Shown piece by piece: positions 26,853 through 33,819 of a stretch of DNA of 64,000 nucleotides (positions are counted from its first letter, which is position 1; the number at the start of each line of letters is the position of its first letter). The stretch is from JABMMZ01 sp964505065 (GTDB taxonomy: Bacteria; Bacteroidota; Bacteroidia; NS11-12g; UBA955), in assembly GCA_964505065.1 (NCBI GenBank), contig CAZDGF010000010.1, positions 1 to 64,000 on the forward strand, in the 5' to 3' direction. The notes under the pieces are model-generated. The model was not told where the DNA came from and ran no database searches. It worked only from the letters and a program-made list of their open reading frames with translations. The translations under genes were made by a program, and so were the position numbers.

Positions 26853-28655
26853 ATGTTTAAAATTAAAACTATTTGGGGCTTATGTATTGTACTTATTTTA
26901 ATCCAAATAATAGGTTGCAAAGGCTGTAACAGAAAGAAAATAAATCCTTTAAATATTGAAGATTTTGATGAAGAAAAACTAATTGAAAATATAAAATCAG
27001 AATTAGAAATTTTAACCAACGATACAGGCTACACCCATTATTACGACACTTTAAAAACCTTTTATACCCAAGCAGAATACCAACCGGTATGGCTTGAGAA
27101 AATTAAAGATTCTGTGTTTAATAGTAAACTTAATTTACTTTATGATAGCATTCCTTTTGAAGGTTTTAAAACCAAACATTACCAAGTAGATGAGGTAAAA
27201 GAACGCTTAAAAAATATTTCAAAAGCAAAAGGCGAAAAACTATACAAAGAATTAGCCATTTTAGAATTAAAATTAAGCAATAGCTTGCTATCCCTTTGGC
27301 ACGATAAAGTAATGGGGCGCAGCAATCCTAAAGATGTTTTAGGTGCAAAATACACATTGCCCTACCCTTCTCATGCAGCTTTTGGCTTATTTTCTGTTTT
27401 AAATTTAGATACAGGTTTTCAGCAACTTTCAAATTACTATCCTCAACATTCCGATTATTGGAAATTGAAAAAACTTTTAGCATTAGAATTTAACCAAACG
27501 CAAGGCACAGAAACCTTTATAGATACTACAGGCATTAGAAAATTAAAACCCAAAGACAGCACCTATATTATTCCGTTATTAGCTCGCAGATTGGTAGAAT
27601 TAGCCCTTGCGCCCGATTCTATTTTGGCAAAATACGATACCTCTTTTATTTATACAAATGAGTTGGCAACTTATATTACCCAATTTCAAAAAACAAGCAA
27701 TGTAACCGATGATGGCATTATAGGTAAAAGCACTTTAAAGCTATTAAATGCCAGTAAAAACGATAAAATAAACGAAATACGTGTAAATATAGAACGCATA
27801 CGATGGTTTGGCTACGAGCCGCCTAAACCCTTTGTAATGGTAAATATTCCTGAACTTATGCTGTATATGTATTATATAGACAGTGTAAAAAGTATGCCTG
27901 TATGTATAGGTAGCGGCAAGGAGCGTAATTTTGAACAAAAACTAATAAAATATGCCAAATCCAAAAATTATTTAGACAAACCTCAAACCCACGAAACACC
28001 GCAAGTATTTTCTAATATAGATTATGCCATACTAAACCCTACATGGACAGTACCCAGCAGTATTGTAGGCAGAGAAATGCTTGGCAGAATTCAAAAAGAC
28101 CCAGGCTATTTGGTGCGTGGAGGGTTTAAAGTATTTTTAAAAAATGAAGAAGTAAATCCCTACAATGTAAATTGGAAAAAATATGCACCCAATAATTTGC
28201 CTTACACCATTCGGCAAGATGCAGGCGATGAAAACGCTTTGGGCAAAATAAAATTTACATTTAAAAATCCTTTTTCGGTATATCTGCATGATACACCATT
28301 AAAAAGCAAGTTTAAATTAAATAACAGAGCTGTAAGCCATGGCTGTGTTAGAGTGCAAAGCCCTGTGGACTTAACAGGCTTTGTGCTGCAACAAAACACA
28401 AAAATAACTTACGATGATGCCTTAATTAAAATGGGTTTACCGCCCACAGATACTGCCAGAGCAAGAAAATGGCGAGAAGATACCACAAGCTATAAAAAAA
28501 TAGTAAAAGGCACATATCCCATAAAATTAGAAAACAAAATGACCGTGTTTTTTGATTATAAAACCATTGTTTTTGATGAATTAGGCAATCCACGTTTTAT
28601 TTTTGATGTGTATGATAAAAACAAAGCCATAGCCGAGGCAATGGATAAAAATTAG
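26853..28655 (+). CDS. L,D-transpeptidase (YkuD/YcbB type) lipoprotein
   Basis: 600-residue envelope enzyme expected to make 3-3 crosslinks in peptidoglycan. A lipobox-like QIIGC (Cys22) suggests lipidation. A helical N-terminal scaffold is followed by a peptidoglycan-binding repeat near residues 272-298 (ATYITQFQKTSNVTDDGIIG). The YkuD catalytic domain contains SHGCVRVQ with nucleophile Cys498 and His496. Length and domain order match the E. coli YcbB class. The present C-terminus (MDKN then TAG) lies inside a duplicated sequence. The downstream duplicate at 29307 would give MDKS then TAA, probably the original end. Confidence 0.9.
   Translation: MFKIKTIWGLCIVLILIQIIGCKGCNRKKINPLNIEDFDEEKLIENIKSELEILTNDTGYTHYYDTLKTFYTQAEYQPVWLEKIKDSVFNSKLNLLYDSIPFEGFKTKHYQVDEVKERLKNISKAKGEKLYKELAILELKLSNSLLSLWHDKVMGRSNPKDVLGAKYTLPYPSHAAFGLFSVLNLDTGFQQLSNYYPQHSDYWKLKKLLALEFNQTQGTETFIDTTGIRKLKPKDSTYIIPLLARRLVELALAPDSILAKYDTSFIYTNELATYITQFQKTSNVTDDGIIGKSTLKLLNASKNDKINEIRVNIERIRWFGYEPPKPFVMVNIPELMLYMYYIDSVKSMPVCIGSGKERNFEQKLIKYAKSKNYLDKPQTHETPQVFSNIDYAILNPTWTVPSSIVGREMLGRIQKDPGYLVRGGFKVFLKNEEVNPYNVNWKKYAPNNLPYTIRQDAGDENALGKIKFTFKNPFSVYLHDTPLKSKFKLNNRAVSHGCVRVQSPVDLTGFVLQQNTKITYDDALIKMGLPPTDTARARKWREDTTSYKKIVKGTYPIKLENKMTVFFDYKTIVFDELGNPRFIFDVYDKNKAIAEAMDKN
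28627..28649. repeat. 23-bp direct repeat, copy 1 (3' end of the L,D-transpeptidase gene)
   Basis: This 23-bp sequence beginning CCATAGCCGAGGCAATGG is the last coding part of the transpeptidase gene. It is repeated exactly at 29307-29329. The pair brackets toxin-antitoxin locus 2. Confidence 0.9.
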
Positions 28656-28666
28656 AAAAATAGTTT

Positions 28667-28674
28667 TATTTTTG
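28667..28674 (+). promoter_or_regulatory. -7 box for toxin-antitoxin locus 2
   Basis: TATTTTTG is an exact consensus match 8 nt before the ATG at 28683. It lies inside the segment bounded by the 23-bp repeats, so the cassette brought its own promoter. Confidence 0.5.
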
Positions 28675-28682
28675 TATAAAAT

Positions 28683-28868
28683 ATGATGTTACATAAGCAA
28701 AAAGTTATTGAAACAATAGAATCTCTAAAATCTGAATTTACTATAGATGAATTATGTGAAAAAATAAGTTTTATAGAACATGTAGAGGAAGGATTAGAAG
28801 ATATAAAGAATGGACAAACTATTTCAGAAAAAGAACTTGAAAAAAAGATTGAAGAATGGCGGAAATAA
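28683..28868 (+). CDS. Type II antitoxin of a ParE/RelE-type module
   Basis: 61-residue acidic helical protein (MMLHKQKVIETIESLKSEFT...) with the pattern of Bacteroidota antitoxins paired with ParE/RelE toxins: a short N-terminal helix, a central FIEHVEEGLEDIKNG segment and a C-terminal EKELEKKIEEW helix. An alternative start is the second ATG at 28686. The toxin frame begins inside its 3' end with a 13-bp overlap. The antitoxin frame is intact although its partner carries two inactivating changes. Confidence 0.72.
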   Translation: MMLHKQKVIETIESLKSEFTIDELCEKISFIEHVEEGLEDIKNGQTISEKELEKKIEEWRK

Positions 28869-29305
28869 TTTGGTCGTAAAAATCTGTAAATAATCTTCAT
28901 CAAATATACACATACATTAATGAAAATAGTGTTTTCTATGCAGAAAGAACTATTAACCCAAATTAATCAATAGGAGATTTGAAAAATTGAACTATTTGAT
29001 TTAGTTGGGATTAACCCCGATTTAAAAATTGCAATTATGTTATGTAAAAAAATGATTTGCAATTTGTTATTCTATTCAGCAATTCTATTGCTGAATTTGG
29101 GATTAATAAGATAAGACAAAAAACACAACTATTAAAAAAACATATTGAAGCAGGAAGAAAAGTGCCTGAATTTAATGATGATAATTTACGAGAATTAATT
29201 CAAGGAAATTATAGAATTGTGTATTATATAAAGCAAACTGACTTAATTATTATAGTAGCTATTGTTCATTCAGCTAAAGATATGTCAAATATAGAATTAA
29301 TATAA
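28856..29305 (+). pseudogene. ParE/RelE-type toxin pseudogene: nonsense codon plus 145-bp insertion
   Basis: The ATG at 28856 opens MAEIIWS and then hits a TAA (28877-28879) at codon 8, where family members have a charged residue. The frame continues KSVNNLHQIYTYINENSVFY to ERTI, where element copy B (28957-29101) is inserted. After it the frame resumes NKIRQKTQLLKKHIEAGRKV and then GNYRIVYYIK, the classic ParE core. Without the element and one flanking pentamer the gene has 99 sense codons apart from the one nonsense codon. An open frame that starts with TTG at 29057 is a chimera of element and toxin sequence, not a native gene. Confidence 0.88.
28957..29101 (+). mobile_element. 145-bp MITE-like element, copy B
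   Basis: Flanked by ATTAA on both sides (28952-28956 and 29102-29106). Ends are CCCAAATTAATCAATAG and CTATTGCTGAATTTGGG. It is bipartite: a 53-bp part (28957-29009) bounded by CCC and GGG, a central ATTAA (29010-29014), and an 87-bp part (29015-29101) also bounded by CCC and GGG. A central stem pairs AAATTGCAA (29026-29034) with TTGCAATTT (29057-29065), and CAGCAAT/ATTGCTG forms a second hairpin near the right end. It has no coding capacity, so transposition would need a transposase from elsewhere. Confidence 0.9.
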
Positions 29306-29306
29306 A

Positions 29307-29329
29307 CCATAGCCGAGGCAATGGATAAA
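29307..29329. repeat. 23-bp direct repeat, copy 2
   Basis: Exact duplicate of 28627-28649. Read as the transpeptidase frame it continues AAA TCT TAA, so it probably represents the ancestral gene end that the cassette displaced by 680 bp. Confidence 0.88.
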
Positions 29330-29366
29330 TCTTAACATTCCCCTTTCATACAAATAATTTTTACCC

Positions 29367-29374
29367 TACCTTTG
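29367..29374 (+). promoter_or_regulatory. -7 box of the SRP RNA gene
   Basis: TACCTTTG is an exact consensus match ending about 5 nt before the predicted RNA 5' end. This spacing calibrates where transcripts start relative to this box. Confidence 0.65.
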
Positions 29375-29378
29375 CAGC

Positions 29379-29467
29379 GCAAGTCTGCACGACCAGCTCC
29401 CTGTGAACTCCCCCAGGGTGGGAACGCAGCAAGGGCAGCAGGTTGTAGCGGTGCGATGTGGGCTTGC
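29379..29467 (+). ncRNA. ffs: Signal recognition particle RNA, small bacterial type (4.5S)
   Basis: About 89-nt RNA whose ends pair (GCAAG at 29379 with CTTGC at 29467). The apical region contains the conserved SRP domain IV internal-loop sequences GTGAACTCCCCCAGG and GGGAACGCAGCAAGGGCAG, which bind the Ffh M domain. It directs membrane and secretory proteins to the translocon, in concert with Ffh and FtsY encoded elsewhere. An exact -7 box precedes it and a hairpin terminator follows 17 nt later. Ends are inferred from pairing. Confidence 0.92.
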
Positions 29468-29484
29468 ATTTTTTAAACTCTTTG

Positions 29485-29509
29485 GGTTCGTTTTTTAACG
29501 AACCTTTTT
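29485..29509 (+). terminator. Intrinsic terminator of the SRP RNA
   Basis: GGTTCGTT, a TTTT loop, AACGAACC, then a run of five T. It lies directly downstream of the SRP RNA. Confidence 0.85.
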
Positions 29510-29546
29510 GTTTAAAATGGCATATTTCAAGTCCCCTCAAAAAACA

Positions 29547-29593
29547 ATCTGCCTATTTTCTTCTCCTTTGGAGAAGATGCCTAAAAGGCAGAT
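29547..29593. repeat. Intergenic hairpin element
   Basis: An outer pair ATCTGCC/GGCAGAT and an inner pair TTCTCC/GGAGAA (29561-29566 and 29570-29575, TTT loop) form a long imperfect hairpin between the SRP terminator and the S46 peptidase promoter. Similar hairpins are common intergenic repeats in Bacteroidota. No function is visible. Confidence 0.5.
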
Positions 29594-29665
29594 GAGGCAA
29601 TGGAGAGGGATTTAGGGTGAGGCAAAAATCTCCTTTATCTAAAAAAAATACCAACTTAACCGATA

Positions 29666-29673
29666 TAAATTTG
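29666..29673 (+). promoter_or_regulatory. -7 box of the S46 peptidase gene
   Basis: TAAATTTG is an exact consensus match; the leader to the ATG at 29719 is about 40 nt. Confidence 0.45.
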
Positions 29674-29718
29674 GCTACCTACACTTTATTGGTTTAATTC
29701 GCACCACGAAAAAAAATC

Positions 29719-31866
29719 ATGAAAAAAATATACATTTTATTATTTTCTGCTGTTATATTGTTCAACAATGTAGCAAAGGCAGACGAAGGCATGTGGTTCT
29801 TAATGTTTTTAGAAAAAAACAATATGAAAGACATGAGCAAAGCAGGCTTGAAACTAACTGCCGAAGAAATTTACAGTATCAACAATTCGAGTTTGAAAGA
29901 TGCTATTGTGCAATTTAATGGTGGCTGCACAGGCGAAATTATTTCTAAAGATGGGCTGGTGCTTACCAACCACCATTGCGGATACGATGCCATTGCAGAG
30001 CTTTCTTCTACAGAAAAAAACTATTTGAAAGATGGCTACTGGGCTAAAGATAAAACCGAGGAGTTGAAACCAAAAAGCCTATTCGTGCGCTTTTTTGTGC
30101 GTATGGATAATGTTACAAGCAGAATGCTGGGCGTATTAAACGATACAATGACAGAAGCAAGAAGAGACATTGTATTGAACAAAGAAATAGCTAAAATTCA
30201 AAAAGAGAACGATGGCGGTGGTAAATACACAGTTTCAGTTAGAGGCTTTTTTCAAGGCAATGAATACTACTACTTTGTTTACCAAGATTATAAAGATGTG
30301 CGTTTTGTAGGCACACCAACAGAAAGCGTAGGCAAATTTGGTGGCGATGTGGACAATTGGGAATGGCCTCGTCATACGGGCGATTTTTCTTTGTTCAGAG
30401 TATATGCCGATAAAGACGGCAACCCTGCTGAATACAGCAAAGACAATGTGCCTTTGAAACCAAAAAAACATTTAACTATAAACCTACAAGGTGTAAAAGA
30501 AAATGATTTTGCTATGATATTGGGCTATCCTGGCACAACCAACCGTTGGATGCCAGCACAAGGTATTGAGCAAAACGTAAAATTTGCTTACCCTGCTTGG
30601 GTAGAAGCCTCAAAAACAGGTATGGACAACATGAAAAAATACATGGATAAAGATGAAAAAGTAAATTTGAATTATGCATCGCAATATGCCCGTATAGCCA
30701 ACTATTGGAAAAACAGACAAGGTATGATAGATGCACTTACTAAACACCAAACTGTAAAATTGAAAACAGCACAAGAAGTAAAATTTAATGCTTGGGCAAA
30801 TAAAAAAGAAAACGTAGGTAAATACGGTAATGTTATTAGTAATATTAACAAATACTATAGTATGACAAATGAAAAAGCAAGACATGACAATTATTTAAGA
30901 TTGCTGTTCCGTTCTAGTAATTTATTAACTTTTGCTATGGTAGGCAAACAATTAGAAATGTATGCAACTGCCGATAGCAACAAACGCAAAGAACTTTTAC
31001 CTGTATTAAAAAACGCTATTAACAGCTATTTTGAAACAGCTTATGCGCCTGCAGAAAAAGATATTTTAACAGCCCAGTTAAATCTTTACAGCACCAAATC
31101 TACTGGCTATGCCATAGCGCCTATTGTAGCAGAAATTGGCAAAACCAACAATTTTAATTTTACAAATTATCTAAACAATGCTCTAACTTTAAGTATTTTT
31201 ACTTCAAAAGAAAGATTAATGGCATATTTAGATTTGCCTTCAGCGGGTATAATCACTGGCGACCCATTGTACAATTTAGCCTCTAAAATGGCTGAACACT
31301 CACGTTTTAAAAGTGAAGAATTAAAAACGGCTGAAAACGATTACTTAAAAGCTTACCGCTTGTTTGTAGAAGGTTTACAAAAAGCAAATCCCACTGGTAA
31401 ATTTTACCCCGATGCTAACTCTACTTTGCGCTTAACCTACGGCAAAGTGCGTGCCTTACCAGCAGATAAAAGAAACGATGCCAAAATAAACAACTATACC
31501 ACTTTAGATGGTATGGTAAAAAAACACAAGGAAAACGACCCTGAGTTTTTCTTATCTCAATCTGTTAGAGATTTGTATGCTAAAAAAGACTATGGCAGAT
31601 ATGCCGATAAAGCAGGTTATATGCCTGTAAACTTTTTAACGGACAATGATATTACTGGCGGAAACTCTGGTTCGCCAGTATTGAATGGCAAAGGCGAGCT
31701 AATAGGCTTGGCTTTTGATGGCAATATAGAGGCTATGGCTGGCGATGTAGTATTTGACAACAAGCTACAACGTACTATTAATTGCGATATTCGTTTTGTG
31801 CTATGGACAATAGAAAAAATAGGTGGCGCTACAAATATTATCAATGAGTTGACAATAGTGCAATAA
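29719..31866 (+). CDS. S46 family dipeptidyl-peptidase, DPP7-like
   Basis: 715-residue periplasmic exopeptidase releasing dipeptides from oligopeptides, a nutrient-peptide route typical of Bacteroidota. It has signal peptide MKKIYILLFSAVILFNNVAKA and a chymotrypsin-like catalytic triad: His in LTNHHCGY (H85/H86), Asp222 in RHTGDFSLF and Ser650 in TGGNSGSPV. The residue that separates subtypes follows the Ser in LAFDGN. It is Gly668, as in DPP7 (hydrophobic P1), whereas DPP11 (Asp/Glu P1) has Arg there. The subtype call uses that known determinant. It is monocistronic with its own promoter and a strong terminator. Confidence 0.93.
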   Translation: MKKIYILLFSAVILFNNVAKADEGMWFLMFLEKNNMKDMSKAGLKLTAEEIYSINNSSLKDAIVQFNGGCTGEIISKDGLVLTNHHCGYDAIAELSSTEKNYLKDGYWAKDKTEELKPKSLFVRFFVRMDNVTSRMLGVLNDTMTEARRDIVLNKEIAKIQKENDGGGKYTVSVRGFFQGNEYYYFVYQDYKDVRFVGTPTESVGKFGGDVDNWEWPRHTGDFSLFRVYADKDGNPAEYSKDNVPLKPKKHLTINLQGVKENDFAMILGYPGTTNRWMPAQGIEQNVKFAYPAWVEASKTGMDNMKKYMDKDEKVNLNYASQYARIANYWKNRQGMIDALTKHQTVKLKTAQEVKFNAWANKKENVGKYGNVISNINKYYSMTNEKARHDNYLRLLFRSSNLLTFAMVGKQLEMYATADSNKRKELLPVLKNAINSYFETAYAPAEKDILTAQLNLYSTKSTGYAIAPIVAEIGKTNNFNFTNYLNNALTLSIFTSKERLMAYLDLPSAGIITGDPLYNLASKMAEHSRFKSEELKTAENDYLKAYRLFVEGLQKANPTGKFYPDANSTLRLTYGKVRALPADKRNDAKINNYTTLDGMVKKHKENDPEFFLSQSVRDLYAKKDYGRYADKAGYMPVNFLTDNDITGGNSGSPVLNGKGELIGLAFDGNIEAMAGDVVFDNKLQRTINCDIRFVLWTIEKIGGATNIINELTIVQ

Positions 31867-31890
31867 TCTAATCTATAATAATTTAGAAAA

Positions 31891-31924
31891 AATCTCCGCA
31901 CCTATGGTGCGGAGATTTTTTTTT
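31891..31924 (+). terminator. Intrinsic terminator of the S46 peptidase gene
   Basis: A perfect 12-bp stem AATCTCCGCACC/GGTGCGGAGATT with a TAT loop, followed by a run of T to 31924. It begins 25 nt after the stop codon. Confidence 0.92.
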
Positions 31925-31974
31925 CATTAAAAACTTACTCTAATATAAATTAATAGATATACTACAATATTTAT

Positions 31975-32155
31975 AATTAACGTTAGTTCGGGTTAAGAAA
32001 ATTTTGTCAGTTTGAGTGTTCCGCTTCAGCGGAATGTATCGAAAATAGACAAAATTTTCTTCAAAATGGTTTTTTTTCGATAATTTTTTGAGTACAAAAA
32101 AACTCAAAATGACCATTTTTTCAAACTTACTGCTATACCCGAACTCACGTTAATT
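31975..32155. mobile_element. 181-bp element with 19-bp terminal inverted repeats
   Basis: It occupies the middle of the 397-bp gene-free gap 31867-32263. Left end AATTAACGTTAGTTCGGGT (31975-31993) and right end (32137-32155) are inverted copies with one mismatch. If the ends are trimmed, TAATTA flanks both sides. Inside, a 14-bp stem (31995-32008 with 32048-32061) encloses the hairpin TTCCGC/GCGGAA and a GTATCGA motif shared with other intergenic repeats here. It has no coding capacity and fits a MITE or a large palindromic repeat. Only one copy was seen. Confidence 0.55.
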
Positions 32156-32212
32156 AATTTTTAAAAGTGAATGTTTTATTTCCAAACATTTTTCAATAGA
32201 GAATTTTAGGGC

Positions 32213-32239
32213 AAAAAAAAGCCCCCCTTTCGGGAGGCT
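32213..32239 (-). terminator. Intrinsic terminator of rpsT
   Basis: On the minus strand AGCCTCCC, a GAAA loop and GGGGGGCT (one G-T pair), followed by eight T. It lies 25 nt beyond the rpsT stop codon. Confidence 0.85.
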
Positions 32240-32263
32240 CGTTAATATTTTAAAATAAGCTTA

Positions 32264-32518
32264 TTATTTTAAGCTATTTACGTGCAAAGTTAAACTCGAT
32301 TTTAAGTTAGAAGCTTTGTTTTTGTGTATAATATTTCTTTTAGCCAATTTATCTAACATACTAATGGTTTCTGTAAACAAGCCAGCAGCAACAGTTTTAT
32401 CGGTAGTTTCACGCAGTTTTCTTACCAAATTTCTTGTGGTTTTATGTTGATAGCGGTTACGTTCGTTTTTAACTTCCGTTTGTCTAATTCTTTTAATTGA
32501 TGATTTATGGTTAGCCAT
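32264..32518 (-). CDS. rpsT: 30S ribosomal protein S20
   Basis: 84-residue basic helical ribosomal protein of the small subunit. It starts MANHKSSIKRIRQTE, the hallmark S20 N-terminus. The central NLVRKLRETTD and C-terminal LDKLAKRNIIHKNKAS helices match the family and the length is typical. It is a single-gene unit with an exact -7 box 20 nt upstream and a terminator downstream. Confidence 0.97.
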   Translation of the reverse strand: MANHKSSIKRIRQTEVKNERNRYQHKTTRNLVRKLRETTDKTVAAGLFTETISMLDKLAKRNIIHKNKASNLKSSLTLHVNSLK

Positions 32519-32538
32519 TCTACTTTTTTAAAGGACTG

Positions 32539-32546
32539 CAAATTTA
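32539..32546 (-). promoter_or_regulatory. -7 box of rpsT
   Basis: Reads TAAATTTG on the minus strand, 20 nt before the ATG. The short leader leaves little room for autoregulatory structure. Confidence 0.5.
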
Positions 32547-32595
32547 TGAAAAATTATCTGAATACAAAATATTTTTTATAAAATTTATTTATTCC

Positions 32596-32603
32596 TACTT
32601 TCG
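32596..32603 (+). promoter_or_regulatory. Near-consensus -7 box of the glycosyltransferase gene
   Basis: TACTTTCG has one mismatch to TAnnTTTG and lies 7 nt before the ATG at 32611. Confidence 0.35.
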
Positions 32604-32610
32604 TACACAG

Positions 32611-33819
32611 ATGAAAGTATTGGTAATAGGCAGCAGAGTTCCTTATCCTTTGCATGATGGAGGGGCTATTGCTTCTTTCAATATGCTAAAAGGAATTGCC
32701 GAAATTGGCTGTGAGGTAGATTTTATAACCCTAAATACTCGCAAACATTTTGTAAAAAAGGAAGTTGCGCTGCAAAAAATGCCGTTTTTAAAGTATTATG
32801 CCGTTTTTGAAATTAATACCAATATCAATCCCTTTAAAGCTTTTATAAATTTATTTTCTTCAAAATCGTATAATATTGAACGTTTTTATCATAAAAAATT
32901 TGAACAACTATTAATATCAAGAATAGAAACTAAAAAATACGACATCATTCATTTTGAAGGCTTATTTGTAGCGAAATATGCTGACGCTATGAAGAAAAAT
33001 AAGACACAAACCCCATTATTATTAAGACAGCACAATATTGAATATCAGATATGGCAACGCTTAGCTCAAAATGAAACTAATTTCTTTAAAAAATGGTATC
33101 TAAAACTATTGGTTAAAAGAATTGAACATTTTGAAAAGAAAATAATCAATGAGTTTAATTGGGCAGCCACTATTACTAAAACAGATGAGGAAACTATCAA
33201 ACAATGGCGGTTAGGAGGAAAATTAACAACTATTCCAAGTGGTTTTGATTACCAACCAATTAAGGAAACAACAATTGATTACAATGCTATTTACCACATT
33301 GGCAGTATGGAATGGCTACCCAATATTGAGGCTATGCAATGGTTTATTGAAAAAATAATGCCGTTGGTAGTAAGCAAAAATAATGCAGTAAAATTTTATA
33401 TGGCAGGCAAAAAAATGCCTACGGAGTTTAAACAATACCAAGCTAAAAATATAGCAATAATGGGCGAGGTGGAAAATTTAGAAGATTTTATAGCCAATAA
33501 AAGTATATTGGTAGTGCCGCTTAAAAGCGGTAGTGGTTTGCGTATAAAAACCATAGAAGCTATGATGCAGGGCAAGGCTGTAATAACTACAAGCGTGGGC
33601 GCGCAAGGTTTACCTGTTGAAAACAATAAACATTGCATTATTGCAGATACAGAAAATGAAATTGCAGATGCTACACTTTTGCTTATAAACGACACTAACA
33701 AAAGAAATCAAATAGCAGATGCAGGAAGGGAATTAATAATTGCCAACTACGACAATAAAGTAGTAGCCAAACAATGGCTAAAACTATACGAAGAAATGAC
33801 AGGTATTTTTTATGCTTAA
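32611..33819 (+). CDS. Glycosyltransferase family 4 protein
   Basis: 402-residue GT-B fold enzyme. The N-terminal acceptor domain contains VPYPLHDGGAIASFNML. The C-terminal nucleotide-sugar domain contains IGSMEWLPNIEAMQWF and the GT4 acidic motif region PLKSGSGLRIKTIEAMMQGK. Such enzymes add sugars to lipid- or protein-linked glycans; donor and acceptor cannot be read from the sequence. No other glycan genes are adjacent. Its end overlaps the convergent lnt gene by 4 bp. Confidence 0.87.
   Translation: MKVLVIGSRVPYPLHDGGAIASFNMLKGIAEIGCEVDFITLNTRKHFVKKEVALQKMPFLKYYAVFEINTNINPFKAFINLFSSKSYNIERFYHKKFEQLLISRIETKKYDIIHFEGLFVAKYADAMKKNKTQTPLLLRQHNIEYQIWQRLAQNETNFFKKWYLKLLVKRIEHFEKKIINEFNWAATITKTDEETIKQWRLGGKLTTIPSGFDYQPIKETTIDYNAIYHIGSMEWLPNIEAMQWFIEKIMPLVVSKNNAVKFYMAGKKMPTEFKQYQAKNIAIMGEVENLEDFIANKSILVVPLKSGSGLRIKTIEAMMQGKAVITTSVGAQGLPVENNKHCIIADTENEIADATLLLINDTNKRNQIADAGRELIIANYDNKVVAKQWLKLYEEMTGIFYA

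Noticed and set aside
29015..29018. The central pentamer as a guide matching the target, as in guided recombinases
   Set aside because: Only one base varies between copies, and copy A does not fit cleanly. The evidence is too thin for a guide model, though it is recorded as a structural observation.
28957..29101. The 145-bp elements as riboswitches or small RNA genes
   Set aside because: They occur inside coding frames, with flanking duplications and restorable empty sites, which fits insertion better than regulation. The internal stems alone do not prove an RNA.
29057..29305. An independent 82-residue toxin gene
   Set aside because: The first 15 codons are element sequence and the rest is the ParE core whose native start is at 28856. 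It is treated as part of the pseudogene.
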